This document shows, piece after piece, positions 52,144 through 63,233 of a stretch of DNA of 64,000 nt. The translations under genes were made by a program, and so were the position numbers. The notes beneath the pieces were generated by a model that ran no database searches, was not told the origin of the DNA, and worked only from the letters and a program-made list of their open reading frames with translations. Within the stretch, counting starts at the first letter, position 1. Every line of letters starts with the position of its first letter. The stretch lies in NCBI RefSeq assembly GCF_023716665.1, contig NZ_CP071859.1, positions 868,001 to 932,000 of the forward strand, given 5' to 3'. This DNA is from Vibrio sp. SCSIO 43135 (GTDB taxonomy: Bacteria > Pseudomonadota > Gammaproteobacteria > Enterobacterales > Vibrionaceae).

Positions 52144-54846
52144 ATGCCTGTAACTAATTTGGCTGAACTAGATGCACTAGTCGCACGCGTTCAAGCAGCT
52201 CAAGCTGAGTTTGCTACTTTTTCTCAAGAGAAAGTCGACGCAATCTTCCGCGCAGCTTCTCTAGCAGCTAACCAAGCTCGTATCCCGCTAGCTCAACAAG
52301 CGGTAGCAGAGTCTGGCATGGGTATTGTTGAAGATAAGGTAATCAAAAACCACTTCGCTTCAGAATTTATCTACAACAAGTACAAAGACGAAAAAACGTG
52401 TGGTGTTCTAGAAGAAGACGATAACCTAGGCACTATGACTATCGCAGAACCTGTAGGTATCATCTGTGGTATCGTACCAACGACTAACCCAACATCTACA
52501 GCAATCTTCAAATCTCTAATTTCTCTTAAAACTCGTAACGGCATCATCTTCTCGCCACACCCACGTGCGAAAAACTCTACTAACGATGCAGCGAAACTGG
52601 TTCTAGACGCAGCAGTAGCAGCGGGTGCACCAAAAGATATCATCGGTTGGATTGACCAACCATCTGTAGAACTTTCTAACGCTCTTATGAAGCACGATGG
52701 CATTGCTCTTATCCTTGCAACTGGTGGTCCAGGTATGGTTAAAGCAGCATACTCTTCTGGTAAGCCAGCAATCGGTGTAGGTGCAGGTAACGTTCCTGTT
52801 GTTATCGATGAAACGGCTGACATCAAACGTGCAGTTGCTTCTATCCTAATGTCTAAGACTTTCGATAACGGTGTTGTATGTGCTTCTGAGCAAGCAGCAA
52901 TCGTTGTTGATTCTGTGTACGATGAAGTGAAAGAGCGTTTCGCTTCTCACAAAGCTTACGTATTGAGCAAAGCTGAAGCAGAGAAAGTACGCAAAGTACT
53001 GCTAATCGACGGCAACCTAAACGCGAAAATCGTAGGTCAGCCAGCACCAGCAATCGCTGAAATGGCAGGCGTTAAAGTTCCAGCTGATACTAAAGTTCTT
53101 GTTGGTGAAGGCATTGGTAAAGTGTCTTACGACGACGAATTTGCTCACGAGAAATTGTCTCCAACACTAGGCCTATTCCGCGCAGACGACTTCGAAGACG
53201 CAGTTGCTCAAGCAGTAACTATGGTTGAAATCGGTGGTATCGGCCACACATCTGGTCTTTACACTAACCAAGACGTAAACGCAGACCGTATCCGTTACTT
53301 CGGTGACAAGATGAAGACTGCACGTATTCTTGTAAACATCCCAACTACTCACGGTGGTATCGGTGACCTTTACAACTTCAACGTAGCTCCTTCTCTAACT
53401 CTAGGTTGTGGTTCGTGGGGTGGTAACTCTATCTCTGAAAACGTTGGTCCTAAGCACCTTATCAACAAGAAAACTGTAGCTAAGCGAGCTGAAAACATGT
53501 TGTGGCACAAACTACCTAAGTCTATCTACTTCCGTCGTGGTAGCCTTCCAATCGCAATGAGCGACCTAGAAGGTAAGAAACGCGCATTCCTAGTAACTGA
53601 CCGTTTCCTATTCAACAACGGTTACGCTGACGAAGTAGTTAAGCTGCTTAAAGAGCAAGGCATCGAAGTTCAAACATTCTTCGACGTAGAAGCGGATCCA
53701 ACACTGTCTGTTGTTGAGAAAGGTGCAGAAGCAATGAAGAGCTTCCAACCTGACGTAATCCTAGCTCTAGGTGGTGGTTCACCAATGGATGCTGCGAAGA
53801 TTATGTGGGTAATGTACGAGCACCCAGACACTCACTTCGAAGAACTAGCAATGCGCTTTATGGACATCCGTAAACGTATCTACAAGTTCCCTAAAATGGG
53901 TAAGAAAGCTGAGCTTGTATGTATCACTACCACTTCAGGTACTGGTTCAGAAGTTACTCCATTCGCGGTTGTTACTGACGACAAGACTGGTGCTAAATAC
54001 CCACTAGCTGACTACGAAATCACGCCAAACATGGCTATCGTTGATGCTAACCTAGTAATGAACATGCCTAAGTCTCTAACAGCATTCGGTGGTTACGATG
54101 CAGTAACTCACGCTCTAGAAGCTTACGTATCTGTTCTTGCTAACGAGTACTCTGACGGTCAAGCTCTACAAGCACTTAAGATGCTTAAAGAGTACCTACC
54201 TTCAAGCTACGCGAACGGTGCAAATGACCCAATCGCTCGTGAGAAAGTACACAACGCGGCAACTATCGCTGGTATCGCGTTTGCGAACGCATTCCTAGGT
54301 GTTTGTCACTCTATGGCGCACAAGATTGGTGCTGAGTTCCACTTACCACACGGTTTGGCGAACGCACTACTAATCTCTAACGTTGTACGTTACAACGCGA
54401 ACGATAACCCAACTAAGCAGACTGCATTCTCTCAATACGACCGTCCACAAGCACGTCGTCGTTACGCTGAGGTTGCTGACCACCTAGGCCTAAGCCAAGA
54501 AGGTGACCGTACTGCTCAGAAGATTGAGCGTCTACTAGCATGGTTGGACGAGCTGAAAGGCGACCTAGACATTCCTAAGTCAATCAAAGAAGCAGGTGTT
54601 TCTGAAGCTGACTTTGTAGCGAAACTAGATGAGCTAGCGGTAGAAGCGTTTGATGACCAATGTACTGGTGCGAACCCTCGTTACCCTCTAATCACTGAGC
54701 TGAAAGAAGTACTACTAGCTTCTTACTACGGTAAAGCATTCGTTGAAGGTGAAACTTTCGAAGGCACGACTGTAATCAAGAAGAAAGCAGACCAAAAGCC
54801 AGCTGAAGCGCCTAAAAAGGCAAAAAAAGAGAAAGCTGAAGCGTAA
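52144..54846 (+). CDS. adhE: Bifunctional acetaldehyde-CoA/alcohol dehydrogenase
   Basis: AdhE reduces acetyl-CoA to acetaldehyde and then to ethanol during fermentation, forming long spirosome filaments. Residues 1-440 are the aldehyde dehydrogenase part, with catalytic C246 in NGVVCASEQAAIV. Residues 450-870 are the iron-dependent alcohol dehydrogenase part with GGGSPMDAAK and HSMAHKIGAEFHLPHG, whose histidines bind iron. The C-terminal tail KKADQKPAEAPKKAKKEKAE is basic and Ala-rich. At 900 residues it is full length. Codon use is strongly biased, indicating very high expression. A strong AGGAGA ribosome site and a long leader precede it. Confidence 0.98.
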   Translation: MPVTNLAELDALVARVQAAQAEFATFSQEKVDAIFRAASLAANQARIPLAQQAVAESGMGIVEDKVIKNHFASEFIYNKYKDEKTCGVLEEDDNLGTMTIAEPVGIICGIVPTTNPTSTAIFKSLISLKTRNGIIFSPHPRAKNSTNDAAKLVLDAAVAAGAPKDIIGWIDQPSVELSNALMKHDGIALILATGGPGMVKAAYSSGKPAIGVGAGNVPVVIDETADIKRAVASILMSKTFDNGVVCASEQAAIVVDSVYDEVKERFASHKAYVLSKAEAEKVRKVLLIDGNLNAKIVGQPAPAIAEMAGVKVPADTKVLVGEGIGKVSYDDEFAHEKLSPTLGLFRADDFEDAVAQAVTMVEIGGIGHTSGLYTNQDVNADRIRYFGDKMKTARILVNIPTTHGGIGDLYNFNVAPSLTLGCGSWGGNSISENVGPKHLINKKTVAKRAENMLWHKLPKSIYFRRGSLPIAMSDLEGKKRAFLVTDRFLFNNGYADEVVKLLKEQGIEVQTFFDVEADPTLSVVEKGAEAMKSFQPDVILALGGGSPMDAAKIMWVMYEHPDTHFEELAMRFMDIRKRIYKFPKMGKKAELVCITTTSGTGSEVTPFAVVTDDKTGAKYPLADYEITPNMAIVDANLVMNMPKSLTAFGGYDAVTHALEAYVSVLANEYSDGQALQALKMLKEYLPSSYANGANDPIAREKVHNAATIAGIAFANAFLGVCHSMAHKIGAEFHLPHGLANALLISNVVRYNANDNPTKQTAFSQYDRPQARRRYAEVADHLGLSQEGDRTAQKIERLLAWLDELKGDLDIPKSIKEAGVSEADFVAKLDELAVEAFDDQCTGANPRYPLITELKEVLLASYYGKAFVEGETFEGTTVIKKKADQKPAEAPKKAKKEKAEA

Positions 54847-54909
54847 TAGTAAGGTTTAGTTTGAGATAGATTTTCGCTAGCACGAACAATCTACATCGGG
54901 AAATATGAC

Positions 54910-54941
54910 AAGCCCCAGCCGAAAGGTTGGGGCTTTTTTTA
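54910..54941 (+). terminator. Terminator after adhE
   Basis: AAGCCCCAGCC pairs with GGTTGGGGCTT (one G-T pair) around GAAA, followed by seven T. It lies 64 bases after adhE. Confidence 0.93.
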
Positions 54942-55031
54942 TTTGGAATAAGGGATATTCCACAAAACCCCGATATCATTGATAGTTTAGTCAGAACTTA
55001 TTCTTTCTCTTACTTAGTTTGGTTCTGCGAT

Positions 55032-55421
55032 ATGAAAAAATACACTGCAATTGCACTGACACTTCTTTTGGCTACTCCAGCACATGCGAAGCTCATCATT
55101 GATAAGCAAGGTGTCGATGAAAAAGACTATATTTACGACATGCATCAATGTGAGGAGTTAGCGAATCAGGTTGAAAAAGATAGCCGTTCTCGAGGTGCAG
55201 TAGGCGGTGCGGTGAAAGGTGCTGCGATTGGTTCTGCTGGTAAAGCAATTGCAGGTGGTTCGGGCTCTGAAGGTGCAAAACAGGGCGCAGCAGTTGGCTT
55301 AGCCGCGGGTGTGGTAGGTGGCAGCAGAGACCGCAGAAAAAACACTGAAAATTATGAACAGGAAAAGCAAACAGTGCTTAGAAACTGTATGACTAATCGA
55401 GGGTATCAAGTTCTTAACTAG
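55032..55421 (+). CDS. Exported glycine-zipper protein
   Basis: The 129-residue protein has a signal peptide (MKKYTAIALTLLLATPAHA) and a mature part with the glycine-zipper segment VGGAVKGAAIGSAGKAIAGG and AAVGLAAGVVGG, which favours tight helix packing in a membrane. Two cysteines, in HQCEELAN and LRNCMTN, may form a disulphide. Outer-membrane proteins of this type often have unclear roles. The ATG at 55032 is preceded by no strong ribosome site; a 35-codon upstream extension is open but overlaps the adhE terminator. A clear terminator follows. Confidence 0.8.
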   Translation: MKKYTAIALTLLLATPAHAKLIIDKQGVDEKDYIYDMHQCEELANQVEKDSRSRGAVGGAVKGAAIGSAGKAIAGGSGSEGAKQGAAVGLAAGVVGGSRDRRKNTENYEQEKQTVLRNCMTNRGYQVLN

Positions 55422-55436
55422 AATCTATAAAGCAAT

Positions 55437-55466
55437 AAAAAGGGGCGTGTATACGCCCCTTTTTTG
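55437..55466 (+). terminator. Terminator after the glycine-zipper gene
   Basis: AAAAAGGGGCGT pairs with ACGCCCCTTTTT around a short loop, followed by more T. It lies 16 bases after the stop. Confidence 0.93.
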
Positions 55467-55614
55467 TAGGCATGACAGGTTGCAGTGCTCAATTTACATC
55501 ACTTAATAACCAGCAAACCATAATGTACGGGAGTCGATAAATAAATTAATTACGTCTATACCTATAGATGAACTGCATTGCATAAAAATAACAATGGTTG
55601 GCAAGGATATCGCG

Positions 55615-57789
55615 ATGAAATTTAAAAACATCCCATTGAGATTCAAACTAGCGTTAGGGACAGGGACGCCGATGCTATTGCTAGTGTTTCTGGCGTTCAT
55701 AGCCATCACAAGTTCGCGCTCGCAAGTGCAGACCAATGCTATGGTCGACCATACCCACAAAGTGATTCAACAGGCTAAACAAATCGAAGCGGCTGCAGTG
55801 GATATGGAAACCGGTATGCGTGGCTTTTTACTCGCGGGTAAAGAGGATTTCCTAGAGCCATATATTCAAGGGCAACAAAGATTCTCGGTATTAGTCTCTG
55901 AGCTAAAAACAACCGTCAGTGACAATCCGACGCAGGTTAAAAGGCTTGGTGAAATAGAGCAAACGATAAATGACTGGTTAACTAACGTTACGGAGCCCGT
56001 TATCCAATTACGGAGAGAGATTGGCCATGCTAAGACGATGGATGATGTATCAGACTTAATTGCAGAGGCTCGTGGTAAAGTGTTTTTCGATAAGTTCCGA
56101 AGCCAAATTACTTTGTTTACGGAGCGAGAAGAAAAATTACTCGCAGAGAGGCAGGCGGTCAATCGTAGTAAGTTTGACGACAGCGTGCTGACGTTGGTCA
56201 CTCTCAATGAGCAGGGGTATTTAGATAAGCCGGATAGCGAAGCACTTATGAACTCATTCTCTGAGCTCAGCAGCGCCACGGATTGGGTTAACCACACCTA
56301 CAAGGTCATGGCATCGGCACAGGATGTGTTAGCTGCTGCAGTCGACATGGAAACTGGTATGAGAGGGTATCTACTGGCTGGTCGGGAAGAGTTTTTAGAG
56401 CCTTATCGTCAGGGTAGCAGCCGATTCAAACAATTGGTGTCTGAGCTGAAACAAACGGTGGGTGATAACCCACAACAAGTCGCGCTACTAGAAGAAATGA
56501 ATACCACCATCTCATCTTGGCAAGCGGATGTAGTGGATCCTATGATCACGCTCCGCCGCGAAATCGGTGATGCTAAAACGATGAACGATATGGCGAAGCT
56601 TGTAGGTGAAGCTCGCGGTAAAGTTTACTTTGACAAGTTCCGAGGTCAAATTTCTGAGTTTGTTGCAATGGAAGATGAGCTGATGGTCGAAAGGCAGGCT
56701 GCGGCGGTTGGTGCTGCGAAAACGGCTGAAACGACCATCATGTTGGGAACGTTGCTCGCCATTGCACTTGGAGTAGGCATATCTTGGGTAGTACTAAGAG
56801 CAATCACTGAACCTGTTAAACAGGTAGCCATCGGTTTGGAAAGCTTAGCTAAGGGCGACTTAACTAATACATTGGATATTGATTCCAAGGATGAGCTTGG
56901 TGCGATGGCCGCGAGTTATAACCAAGCAGTTGAAAAAACCAATAGAGCAATTCTGGAGGTACTTCAGACAACCGATGAAGTTGTCGATGGTTCGATGGCC
57001 ATCAGTCAGGCAAACACTCATATGTCTCAAGAGCTTGGTGTGCAATCTGAGAAGATTGCCCAAATATCTTCATCGATAGAACAGATGAGCCATAGTATTC
57101 AGGAAGTTGCTGCTAAATCGTCAGAAGCGACTGCGAACGCGCAAGAAGCTGGTGTCACGGCAAACTCTGGAGGGAAAGTTGTACAAAACACTATTGAAGG
57201 GATGAATTCGATTAATGAAGCGGTAACGGCGTCGTCCAATAGTGTTTCGGAGCTGGGTAAACGTGGGGCAGAAATTGGTGAGATTATTAATGTGATCAAA
57301 GAAATCGCCGAGCAAACTAACCTGCTTGCATTGAACGCCGCTATTGAAGCCGCGCGAGCCGGTGAGGCTGGGCGAGGGTTTGCAGTAGTGGCTGATGAGG
57401 TAAGAGCACTAGCAGATAGAACAACTACTGCCACAGAGGAGATAGGGCAGTCTATCGTAGCTATTCAAAATGAAACGACGCAAGCAGTGGAGCGTATGAA
57501 GGTAGGAGCGGAGCAAGTTTCAGAAGGTTTAGCGTTAGTGAAAAAGGCTGGAGTGAGCCTAGATGAGATTGTAGACGGCGCACAAAATGTCGCGAATATG
57601 ATCGACAGTATTGCGGCCGCAGCGGAAGAGCAGTCGGTAGCCAGTGGCGAAGTATCGAAAAATGTCGAAAGCGTTTCTGAAGTATCGATGCTTGCAAATG
57701 AACAAGCCAACTTAGCGGCTAATTCAGCGAAAACACTCGAGCACAAAGCGGATGCGTTGAAGCGTTTAGTCAATCAATTCAAGGTGTGA
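55615..57789 (+). CDS. Methyl-accepting chemotaxis protein with two CHASE3 domains
   Basis: A chemoreceptor of 724 residues. A membrane helix at about 10-30 is followed by two tandem CHASE3-type sensor domains, each carrying [15 protein letters not shown] and then FLEPY (about residues 60-210 and 235-380). A second helix at about 380-402, a HAMP domain, and the signalling hairpin tip [20 protein letters not shown] follow, with [18 protein letters not shown]. It should signal to CheA/CheW. The ATG at 55615 has AAGGA seven bases upstream; seven upstream codons are rejected. No CheB/CheR pentapeptide is seen at the end. Confidence 0.93.
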   Translation: MKFKNIPLRFKLALGTGTPMLLLVFLAFIAITSSRSQVQTNAMVDHTHKVIQQAKQIEAAAVDMETGMRGFLLAGKEDFLEPYIQGQQRFSVLVSELKTTVSDNPTQVKRLGEIEQTINDWLTNVTEPVIQLRREIGHAKTMDDVSDLIAEARGKVFFDKFRSQITLFTEREEKLLAERQAVNRSKFDDSVLTLVTLNEQGYLDKPDSEALMNSFSELSSATDWVNHTYKVMASAQDVLAAAVDMETGMRGYLLAGREEFLEPYRQGSSRFKQLVSELKQTVGDNPQQVALLEEMNTTISSWQADVVDPMITLRREIGDAKTMNDMAKLVGEARGKVYFDKFRGQISEFVAMEDELMVERQAAAVGAAKTAETTIMLGTLLAIALGVGISWVVLRAITEPVKQVAIGLESLAKGDLTNTLDIDSKDELGAMAASYNQAVEKTNRAILEVLQTTDEVVDGSMAISQANTHMSQELGVQSEKIAQISSSIEQMSHSIQEVAAKSSEATANAQEAGVTANSGGKVVQNTIEGMNSINEAVTASSNSVSELGKRGAEIGEIINVIKEIAEQTNLLALNAAIEAARAGEAGRGFAVVADEVRALADRTTTATEEIGQSIVAIQNETTQAVERMKVGAEQVSEGLALVKKAGVSLDEIVDGAQNVANMIDSIAAAAEEQSVASGEVSKNVESVSEVSMLANEQANLAANSAKTLEHKADALKRLVNQFKV

Positions 57790-57833
57790 ACCCAGCTACC
57801 GAAGTGGGGTTGAGCTGTTAGTGGGAAGGAATA

Positions 57834-57872
57834 AAAAAAGGGCTTGAATCGAATTGGATTCAAGCCCTTTTA
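57834..57872. terminator. Bidirectional terminator after the chemoreceptor and SulP genes
   Basis: AAAAGGGCTTGAATC pairs perfectly with GATTCAAGCCCTTTT around a six-base loop. It lies between convergent genes. Confidence 0.93.
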
Positions 57873-57885
57873 ATATGGTTTGCTG

Positions 57886-59442
57886 TTAAGCTAATACGTC
57901 AGTTGCGACTTTGTAGCTTGGGTCTTCTTTCACGTTGATTTCGACTAGGCTACCTGCTTTATCAAGCAACTTACGGCAGTCTGGACTTAGATGTCGAAGG
58001 TGAAGGGTTTTCCCTTGAGCCGAATAGCGCTCTGCGAGAGTTTCAATAGCTTCGATTGCTGAATGGTCGGTAACACGAGAGTCCGCAAAGTCGACGATAA
58101 CATCGCTTGGATCTTCATGTGCGTCGAAGATCTCTAGGAAGTTGGCAACCGAGCCAAAAAAGACTGGGCCGTGAATTTTGTATTCCTTTGAGCCTTCCTC
58201 ATTGATGTTAGTGTCTGCGTAGATGTGCTTGGCATGTTGCCACGCGAACATCAATGCTGACGCGATAACACCGACGAAAACTGCGATAGCAAGGTCGGTT
58301 AGTACAGTGACTACCGTCACCAACACAATCACAAAGAAATCTTGTTTAGGTACGCGGCGTGCCAGCTTGAACGTCGCCCATTCAAATGTACCGATGACCA
58401 CCATAAACATAACACCCACAAGTGCGGCTAGTGGGATCATTTCAATCAGTGAAGACGCAAACAAGATGAACATCAGTAGCGCGATCGCTGCAACAATGCC
58501 TGAAAGGCGACCACGGCCACCAGAGTTTACGTTGATCATAGATTGGCCAATCATCGCACAACCACCCATTGCACCAAACACTGAACAAGTCATGTTCGCC
58601 ATACCTTGCCCCACACATTCGCGGTTAGATTGACCACGAGTGTTTGTCATTTCGTCAAGTACAGTTAGTGTTAGCAGTGATTCTATCAGACCGATTGCAG
58701 CAAGAATAATCGCGTACGGTAGGATGATTTGCAGAGTTTCCAGCGTAAATGGTACTGATGGGATTGAGAATGTCGGTAGAGAGCCAGCAAGAGTAGCGGC
58801 TTCGTCACCAGACATTGTGCGTAGGAAATCAACAACAGTGCGAGTTTCAAGGTCCAAACCAACTACTAATCCGGTGACGGTCACTATTGCTACTAGTGAT
58901 GAAGGTACGGCAGTCGTGAACTTAGGCAAGAAATGAATGATCGCCATAGTTAGGCCAACTAAGCCTAGCATCAGCGCCATTTGATCGGTTGGTAGCCAGG
59001 TTAGGGCACCCGTTAAATCTGGCGCTTTAAACTGACCGAGCTGTGCAAGGAAAATAACAATCGCGAGTCCGTTAACGAAACCAATCATAACGGGGTGAGG
59101 AACGATACGAATGAACTTACCTAGCTTGAATAGGCCAGCTGCAACCTGAAGGATACCTGCCAACATAATAGCTGCAAATAGATACTGAACCCCGTGGGTC
59201 GCGACGAGTGATACCATAACAACAGCCATTGCGCCTGTTGCGCCGGAGATCATACCTGGACGACCGCCGAAAATGGAAGTAATGAGGCCAACGATAAAGG
59301 CTGCATAAAGGCCAACCATCGGGTCGACGCCAGCGACGAACGCGAATGCAACGGCTTCAGGTACCAGAGCGAGCGCTACTGTTAAACCTGACAGCACGTC
59401 ATTTTTTACAGAGTGCTTAGAAAATTGTGGGAATTCAAACAT
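57886..59442 (-). CDS. SulP-family anion transporter
   Basis: A SulP (SLC26) type transporter of 518 residues with about twelve to fourteen membrane segments and a C-terminal STAS domain (about 410-518; [20 protein letters not shown]). The N-terminal motif is [20 protein letters not shown], followed by [20 protein letters not shown] and the conserved [16 protein letters not shown]. Substrates of the family include sulfate, bicarbonate, dicarboxylates and chloride, so specificity is open. It is followed by a terminator shared with the chemoreceptor gene. Confidence 0.92.
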   Translation of the reverse strand: MFEFPQFSKHSVKNDVLSGLTVALALVPEAVAFAFVAGVDPMVGLYAAFIVGLITSIFGGRPGMISGATGAMAVVMVSLVATHGVQYLFAAIMLAGILQVAAGLFKLGKFIRIVPHPVMIGFVNGLAIVIFLAQLGQFKAPDLTGALTWLPTDQMALMLGLVGLTMAIIHFLPKFTTAVPSSLVAIVTVTGLVVGLDLETRTVVDFLRTMSGDEAATLAGSLPTFSIPSVPFTLETLQIILPYAIILAAIGLIESLLTLTVLDEMTNTRGQSNRECVGQGMANMTCSVFGAMGGCAMIGQSMINVNSGGRGRLSGIVAAIALLMFILFASSLIEMIPLAALVGVMFMVVIGTFEWATFKLARRVPKQDFFVIVLVTVVTVLTDLAIAVFVGVIASALMFAWQHAKHIYADTNINEEGSKEYKIHGPVFFGSVANFLEIFDAHEDPSDVIVDFADSRVTDHSAIEAIETLAERYSAQGKTLHLRHLSPDCRKLLDKAGSLVEINVKEDPSYKVATDVLA

Positions 59443-59642
59443 GTTTGCTCAGTATTAGCGGATGTTAGTTTTATTCTAGATGATGATTTCAACAAGCTGA
59501 GCAAAATGCATTGTAAAAGAGCAGCGTATAGAATCTCATCATTTAGAGCGAGTCGGCGAATGCTACCGAAAAGTGTGATTAAGTTCAATAATGAACCGGG
59601 GCTTGAACAATATTTGTGAGCAATATTTTTGTTGGAGATATA

Positions 59643-59669
59643 AAAAGGGCCGCTAAATAGCAGCCCTTT
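59643..59669 (-). terminator. Terminator after rne
   Basis: On the minus strand AAAGGGCTGCTA pairs with TAGCGGCCCTTT (one mismatch), followed by a T run. It lies just past the rne stop. Confidence 0.85.
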
Positions 59670-59705
59670 CGTTACATTGTTAGTTATGTACAACTAACAG
59701 GAATT

Positions 59706-62621
59706 CTAATAACCAACAGGTTTGGCCATTGCTGCGCCTGCTTGGCTGCGAGCCACTTGACTACCAGCACCTTTTGGCTGGTAACGCTCAGCGCGGAAAG
59801 GTGCAGCAACAACAGCGATCTCTTTCAGTTCCTGCGGTCCAGGTGCTTTTGCCATTGGAGCAGACGCTTGAGATTTAATTGCTTTCGGCAAACTAATCTC
59901 AGATGCTACAACGTTCGTCGGCTTGCTCTCTGGGGCAGTTTCAACAGGTGTTTTTGCTGCCGCTACTGGTTCTTGTGGTGCTTCAACCACAGGAGCTCGT
60001 TCAGTAGTCGTTACTTGTTCAACTGCTGGCGCTTCGCTTTTCACTTCTACCGATTCAACAACGGCAACGTCACGGCGAATAATCACTTTACCCATTGCCA
60101 TTTCTGGACAAGCAAAGCCGCCTAGAGTTGCTACAGAAGCTACAGTTTCTACTGATTTCTCAGTGGATTGCTCCTCACGCTTTGGTTTTTGATTCGGCTT
60201 CGCTAAATCATAGCGAGGGATCACTTTACCCATCGCCATTTCTGGTGAAGCAACCCCACCTTTGCGTAGACGGAATGGGTTAGGGCGACGATCGCGACCA
60301 CGACGGCGACGCTGACCACTTGCACGAAGGTGGCGTGGAGAGCGACGGTTACGACGCTGCTTCGGCTCTTCCTTTTCACCAGCCTCTGCTGACGGTTGAG
60401 CTGCAACCTCTTGTGCAACTTGTTCAGCTTTCGCTACATTTGCTTCTTCGCTTGCCTTTTGATCTTTCACTCGAACTTGCTTGTTCAGCTTACGGCGTTG
60501 GCGACGCTCTTTCACTTTAACCACTTTCTCTTCTGGTTGAGACTCAGCTTTAGTGTTTTGAGCTTCAGCTGCTAGCTGCTGGCCTTGTTCTGCCAACTGG
60601 TTCGCTTTAGCATCATCACGCTTATTACGGCGATCTTGCTTAGGCTTACGGTTTTGCTGTCTGCGTTCTTGCTTGTTCTCTGAACTTTCTGCAACTTGCT
60701 CATCGCGAGGGTTTTTACGCTTGTTACCACGCTCGTTGCGCTCATTACGATTGTCGCGGTCATTGCGGTTACCACGATTGTTGCGGCGACGTTGATCATT
60801 ACGATTACGGCGTTGGCGATTGTTGCGATTTGATTTAGGCTTTTCTTCAGGTTGTTCTTCTTTCTTCGGTTCTTCTGGTGAACCGAATAGGAAGCTACCT
60901 ATTGCCTTGAACAGTCGACTAATCACACCAGGCTGATTCTCTTCAGCTTTTGGTGCTTCCGGTTCCGCCGCTTTAGGCGCTGGAGTTGGCGCTGGCGTCG
61001 GAGCTGATTGAGCCGGTGCAGCAAAACCTTTGAGCGCAGGTTCTTCTAGCTTGCGAGGCCTAGCTTCAACTTCAACAGGCTCACGACCTTCCGCTTCTTT
61101 CATTGCTTCCAGTTTGTTTGGAAGAAGGTAAGACAATAAGTCAAACTCTTCACCTTCACGAACACGGATAACCTCGAAATGCGGAGTTTCCATATCTGAG
61201 TTAGGAACAACAGTGATCTTAACTTCTTGAATACGCTCGATGTGGTTTACAGAGCGACGTTTTTCGTTCAATAGGTAAGAGGCAATCGGCACTGGTACTA
61301 CAGCCAGTACTTGAGACGTATTGTCTTTTAGTGCTTCTTCTTCAATTAAGCGAAGAACAGATAGAGCCAATGATTCGTTATCACGTACAACACCAGTGCC
61401 CGTACAACGAGGACAAATATGGTGGCTTGCCTCTGCTAGAGATGGGCTCAGGCGTTGGCGAGACATTTCTAGTAGACCAAAACGCGAGATTCGACCGATC
61501 TGAACACGTGCTCTATCTAGGCGCACAGCATCACGTAAGCGGTTTTCCACTTCACGTTGGTGGCGTACCGGCGTCATATCGATAAAGTCGATAACAACTA
61601 AACCACCTAGGTCACGTAGTCGCAATTGACGAGCAATCTCGTCGGCAGCTTCTAGGTTGGTGTTTAGTGCTGTTTCTTCTATATCTCCACCTTTCGTTGC
61701 GCGAGCAGAGTTGATATCGATAGAAGTCAGTGCTTCTGTTGGGTCAATAACAATTGAGCCGCCTGATGGTAAGCGAACTTCACGTTGGAAGGCTGACTCG
61801 ATCTGGCTTTCAATTTGGTAGTGACTGAAAAGAGGCACTTCGCCATCGTACTTCTTAACTCGGTTAACAAAATCTGGACGTACCAAGCGGATGTGCTCAA
61901 GTGCGCGTTCATAGATAGTGTTACTATCGATAAGAATTTCACCAATGTCGCGACGTAAGTAATCACGAATTGCGCGAACAATTACGTTACTTTCTTGGTG
62001 AATTAGGAAAGGTGCTGGGTTGGAATCAGACGCTTGCTTAATTGCACCCCAGTGGTTGAGTAGAACATTTAAATCCCACTCCAACTCTTCTGCGCTTTTA
62101 CCTACTCCTGCAGTGCGGACAATCAGGCCCATACCTTGTGGTAGCTCTAAAGTGCTAAGAGCTGCTTTCAGCTGAGTACGCTCGTCACCTTCAATACGAC
62201 GAGAAATACCGCCCGCGCGTGGGTTATTTGGCATTAATACCAAGTAACTTCCTGCAAGCGAAATAAATGTCGTTAATGCTGCCCCTTTGCTGCCACGCTC
62301 TTCTTTCTCAACTTGTACAATGACTTCCTGACCTTCGGTTAGGACTTCTTTGATACTTGGTCGACCTTGGTAGGTATAACCTTCTGGGAAATATTCGCGA
62401 GCAATTTCTTTTAGGGGAAGGAAACCGTGTCGTTCTGCTCCGTAATCAACGAAAGCAGCTTCTAGACTTGGTTCAATGCGAGTGATACGTCCTTTGTAGA
62501 TATTCGCTTTTTTAGATTCGTGACCTGGACTTTCGATATCTAAATCGAACAGTCGCTGGCCATCGACCAAAGCGACACGCAACTCTTCTTTTTGAGTTGC
62601 GTTGATTAACATTCTTTTCAT
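59706..62621 (-). CDS. rne: Ribonuclease E
   Basis: RNase E starts mRNA decay and processes rRNA and tRNA, and scaffolds the degradosome. The N-terminal catalytic half has an S1 domain (from about 36), 5'-sensor, the DNase I-like block ending in [16 protein letters not shown] with magnesium-binding Asp, [18 protein letters not shown], and the zinc-link CPRCTGTG. The C-terminal half (about 530-971) is disordered, with an Arg/Asn-rich RNA-binding region ([18 protein letters not shown]) and a later RGRDRRPNP block. EMAMGKVI occurs twice, and APMAKAP and AAMAKPVGY follow near the end. 971 residues is in the family range. A long structured leader precedes it. Confidence 0.97.
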   Translation of the reverse strand: MKRMLINATQKEELRVALVDGQRLFDLDIESPGHESKKANIYKGRITRIEPSLEAAFVDYGAERHGFLPLKEIAREYFPEGYTYQGRPSIKEVLTEGQEVIVQVEKEERGSKGAALTTFISLAGSYLVLMPNNPRAGGISRRIEGDERTQLKAALSTLELPQGMGLIVRTAGVGKSAEELEWDLNVLLNHWGAIKQASDSNPAPFLIHQESNVIVRAIRDYLRRDIGEILIDSNTIYERALEHIRLVRPDFVNRVKKYDGEVPLFSHYQIESQIESAFQREVRLPSGGSIVIDPTEALTSIDINSARATKGGDIEETALNTNLEAADEIARQLRLRDLGGLVVIDFIDMTPVRHQREVENRLRDAVRLDRARVQIGRISRFGLLEMSRQRLSPSLAEASHHICPRCTGTGVVRDNESLALSVLRLIEEEALKDNTSQVLAVVPVPIASYLLNEKRRSVNHIERIQEVKITVVPNSDMETPHFEVIRVREGEEFDLLSYLLPNKLEAMKEAEGREPVEVEARPRKLEEPALKGFAAPAQSAPTPAPTPAPKAAEPEAPKAEENQPGVISRLFKAIGSFLFGSPEEPKKEEQPEEKPKSNRNNRQRRNRNDQRRRNNRGNRNDRDNRNERNERGNKRKNPRDEQVAESSENKQERRQQNRKPKQDRRNKRDDAKANQLAEQGQQLAAEAQNTKAESQPEEKVVKVKERRQRRKLNKQVRVKDQKASEEANVAKAEQVAQEVAAQPSAEAGEKEEPKQRRNRRSPRHLRASGQRRRRGRDRRPNPFRLRKGGVASPEMAMGKVIPRYDLAKPNQKPKREEQSTEKSVETVASVATLGGFACPEMAMGKVIIRRDVAVVESVEVKSEAPAVEQVTTTERAPVVEAPQEPVAAAKTPVETAPESKPTNVVASEISLPKAIKSQASAPMAKAPGPQELKEIAVVAAPFRAERYQPKGAGSQVARSQAGAAMAKPVGY

Positions 62622-63233
62622 TTAAAAAATCTCGTTATCTTTTCTTTTGTTTTAATTTCTCTCGTTGCTTTTAGTCGTCATCACGGTGTCAGATCCCATG
62701 GCTAAATCGGTGCAGCCTCCCGGCTGGAGGGGATGCTCTATGGACACTTCAGTCTTCACAAACACAGTTTTCAAAGGAAAACGATACTGGGCTTGTGCTC
62801 CGCAAACTGGCGGAGAATACTCAACATGAACAGACGATGAGTAGAGCAACAAGATGACTCAGCTCGACAATGTCTTACGCCGTTTGCGGCATCGCGATAC
62901 TAAGTGGTCTACTCATTATTTTTTGCTCCATCGCATTTAATGTTGGCTAAATATCAGCCAAAATGCGCATTGCAGCTGTGAACTATAGCAGTGCATTGAA
63001 ATATCAGCAATCTGCTTTGTTATAAACAGAATAAAAAAAACGAACCAAGTTATGCGGTGTGAGTTCTATCTGTATGTTTTTTCAATTGAATTCTTAGTGT
63101 TCGATAGTCGGCGGTCGTTTTTTATCCACAGCATTTTATCGTGGAGATAAAAATAATTATTTAAATGAGAAAAAGGGAAATATGTTGCGAAGAAAATGTG
63201 AATTAGAGCGAGTTTGAGTGATACAATAACGAA
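62622..63233. other. Long structured leader of rne and rluC promoter region
   Basis: The rne transcript (minus strand) probably has a leader of several hundred bases here. Two GC-rich hairpins stand out: GCC-TCC with GGAGG around CGGCT (62712-62736) and CTCCGC/GCGGAG (62798-62815). E. coli rne also has a long leader whose hairpins bind RNase E for autoregulation, so a similar role is likely but the sequences need not match. rluC is divergent and its promoter must lie near 63000-63200. Confidence 0.6.

Noticed and set aside
58223..58633. Long plus-strand frame inside the SulP gene
   Set aside because: It is the reverse-strand shadow of a biased, membrane-protein coding region with no start signal or product.
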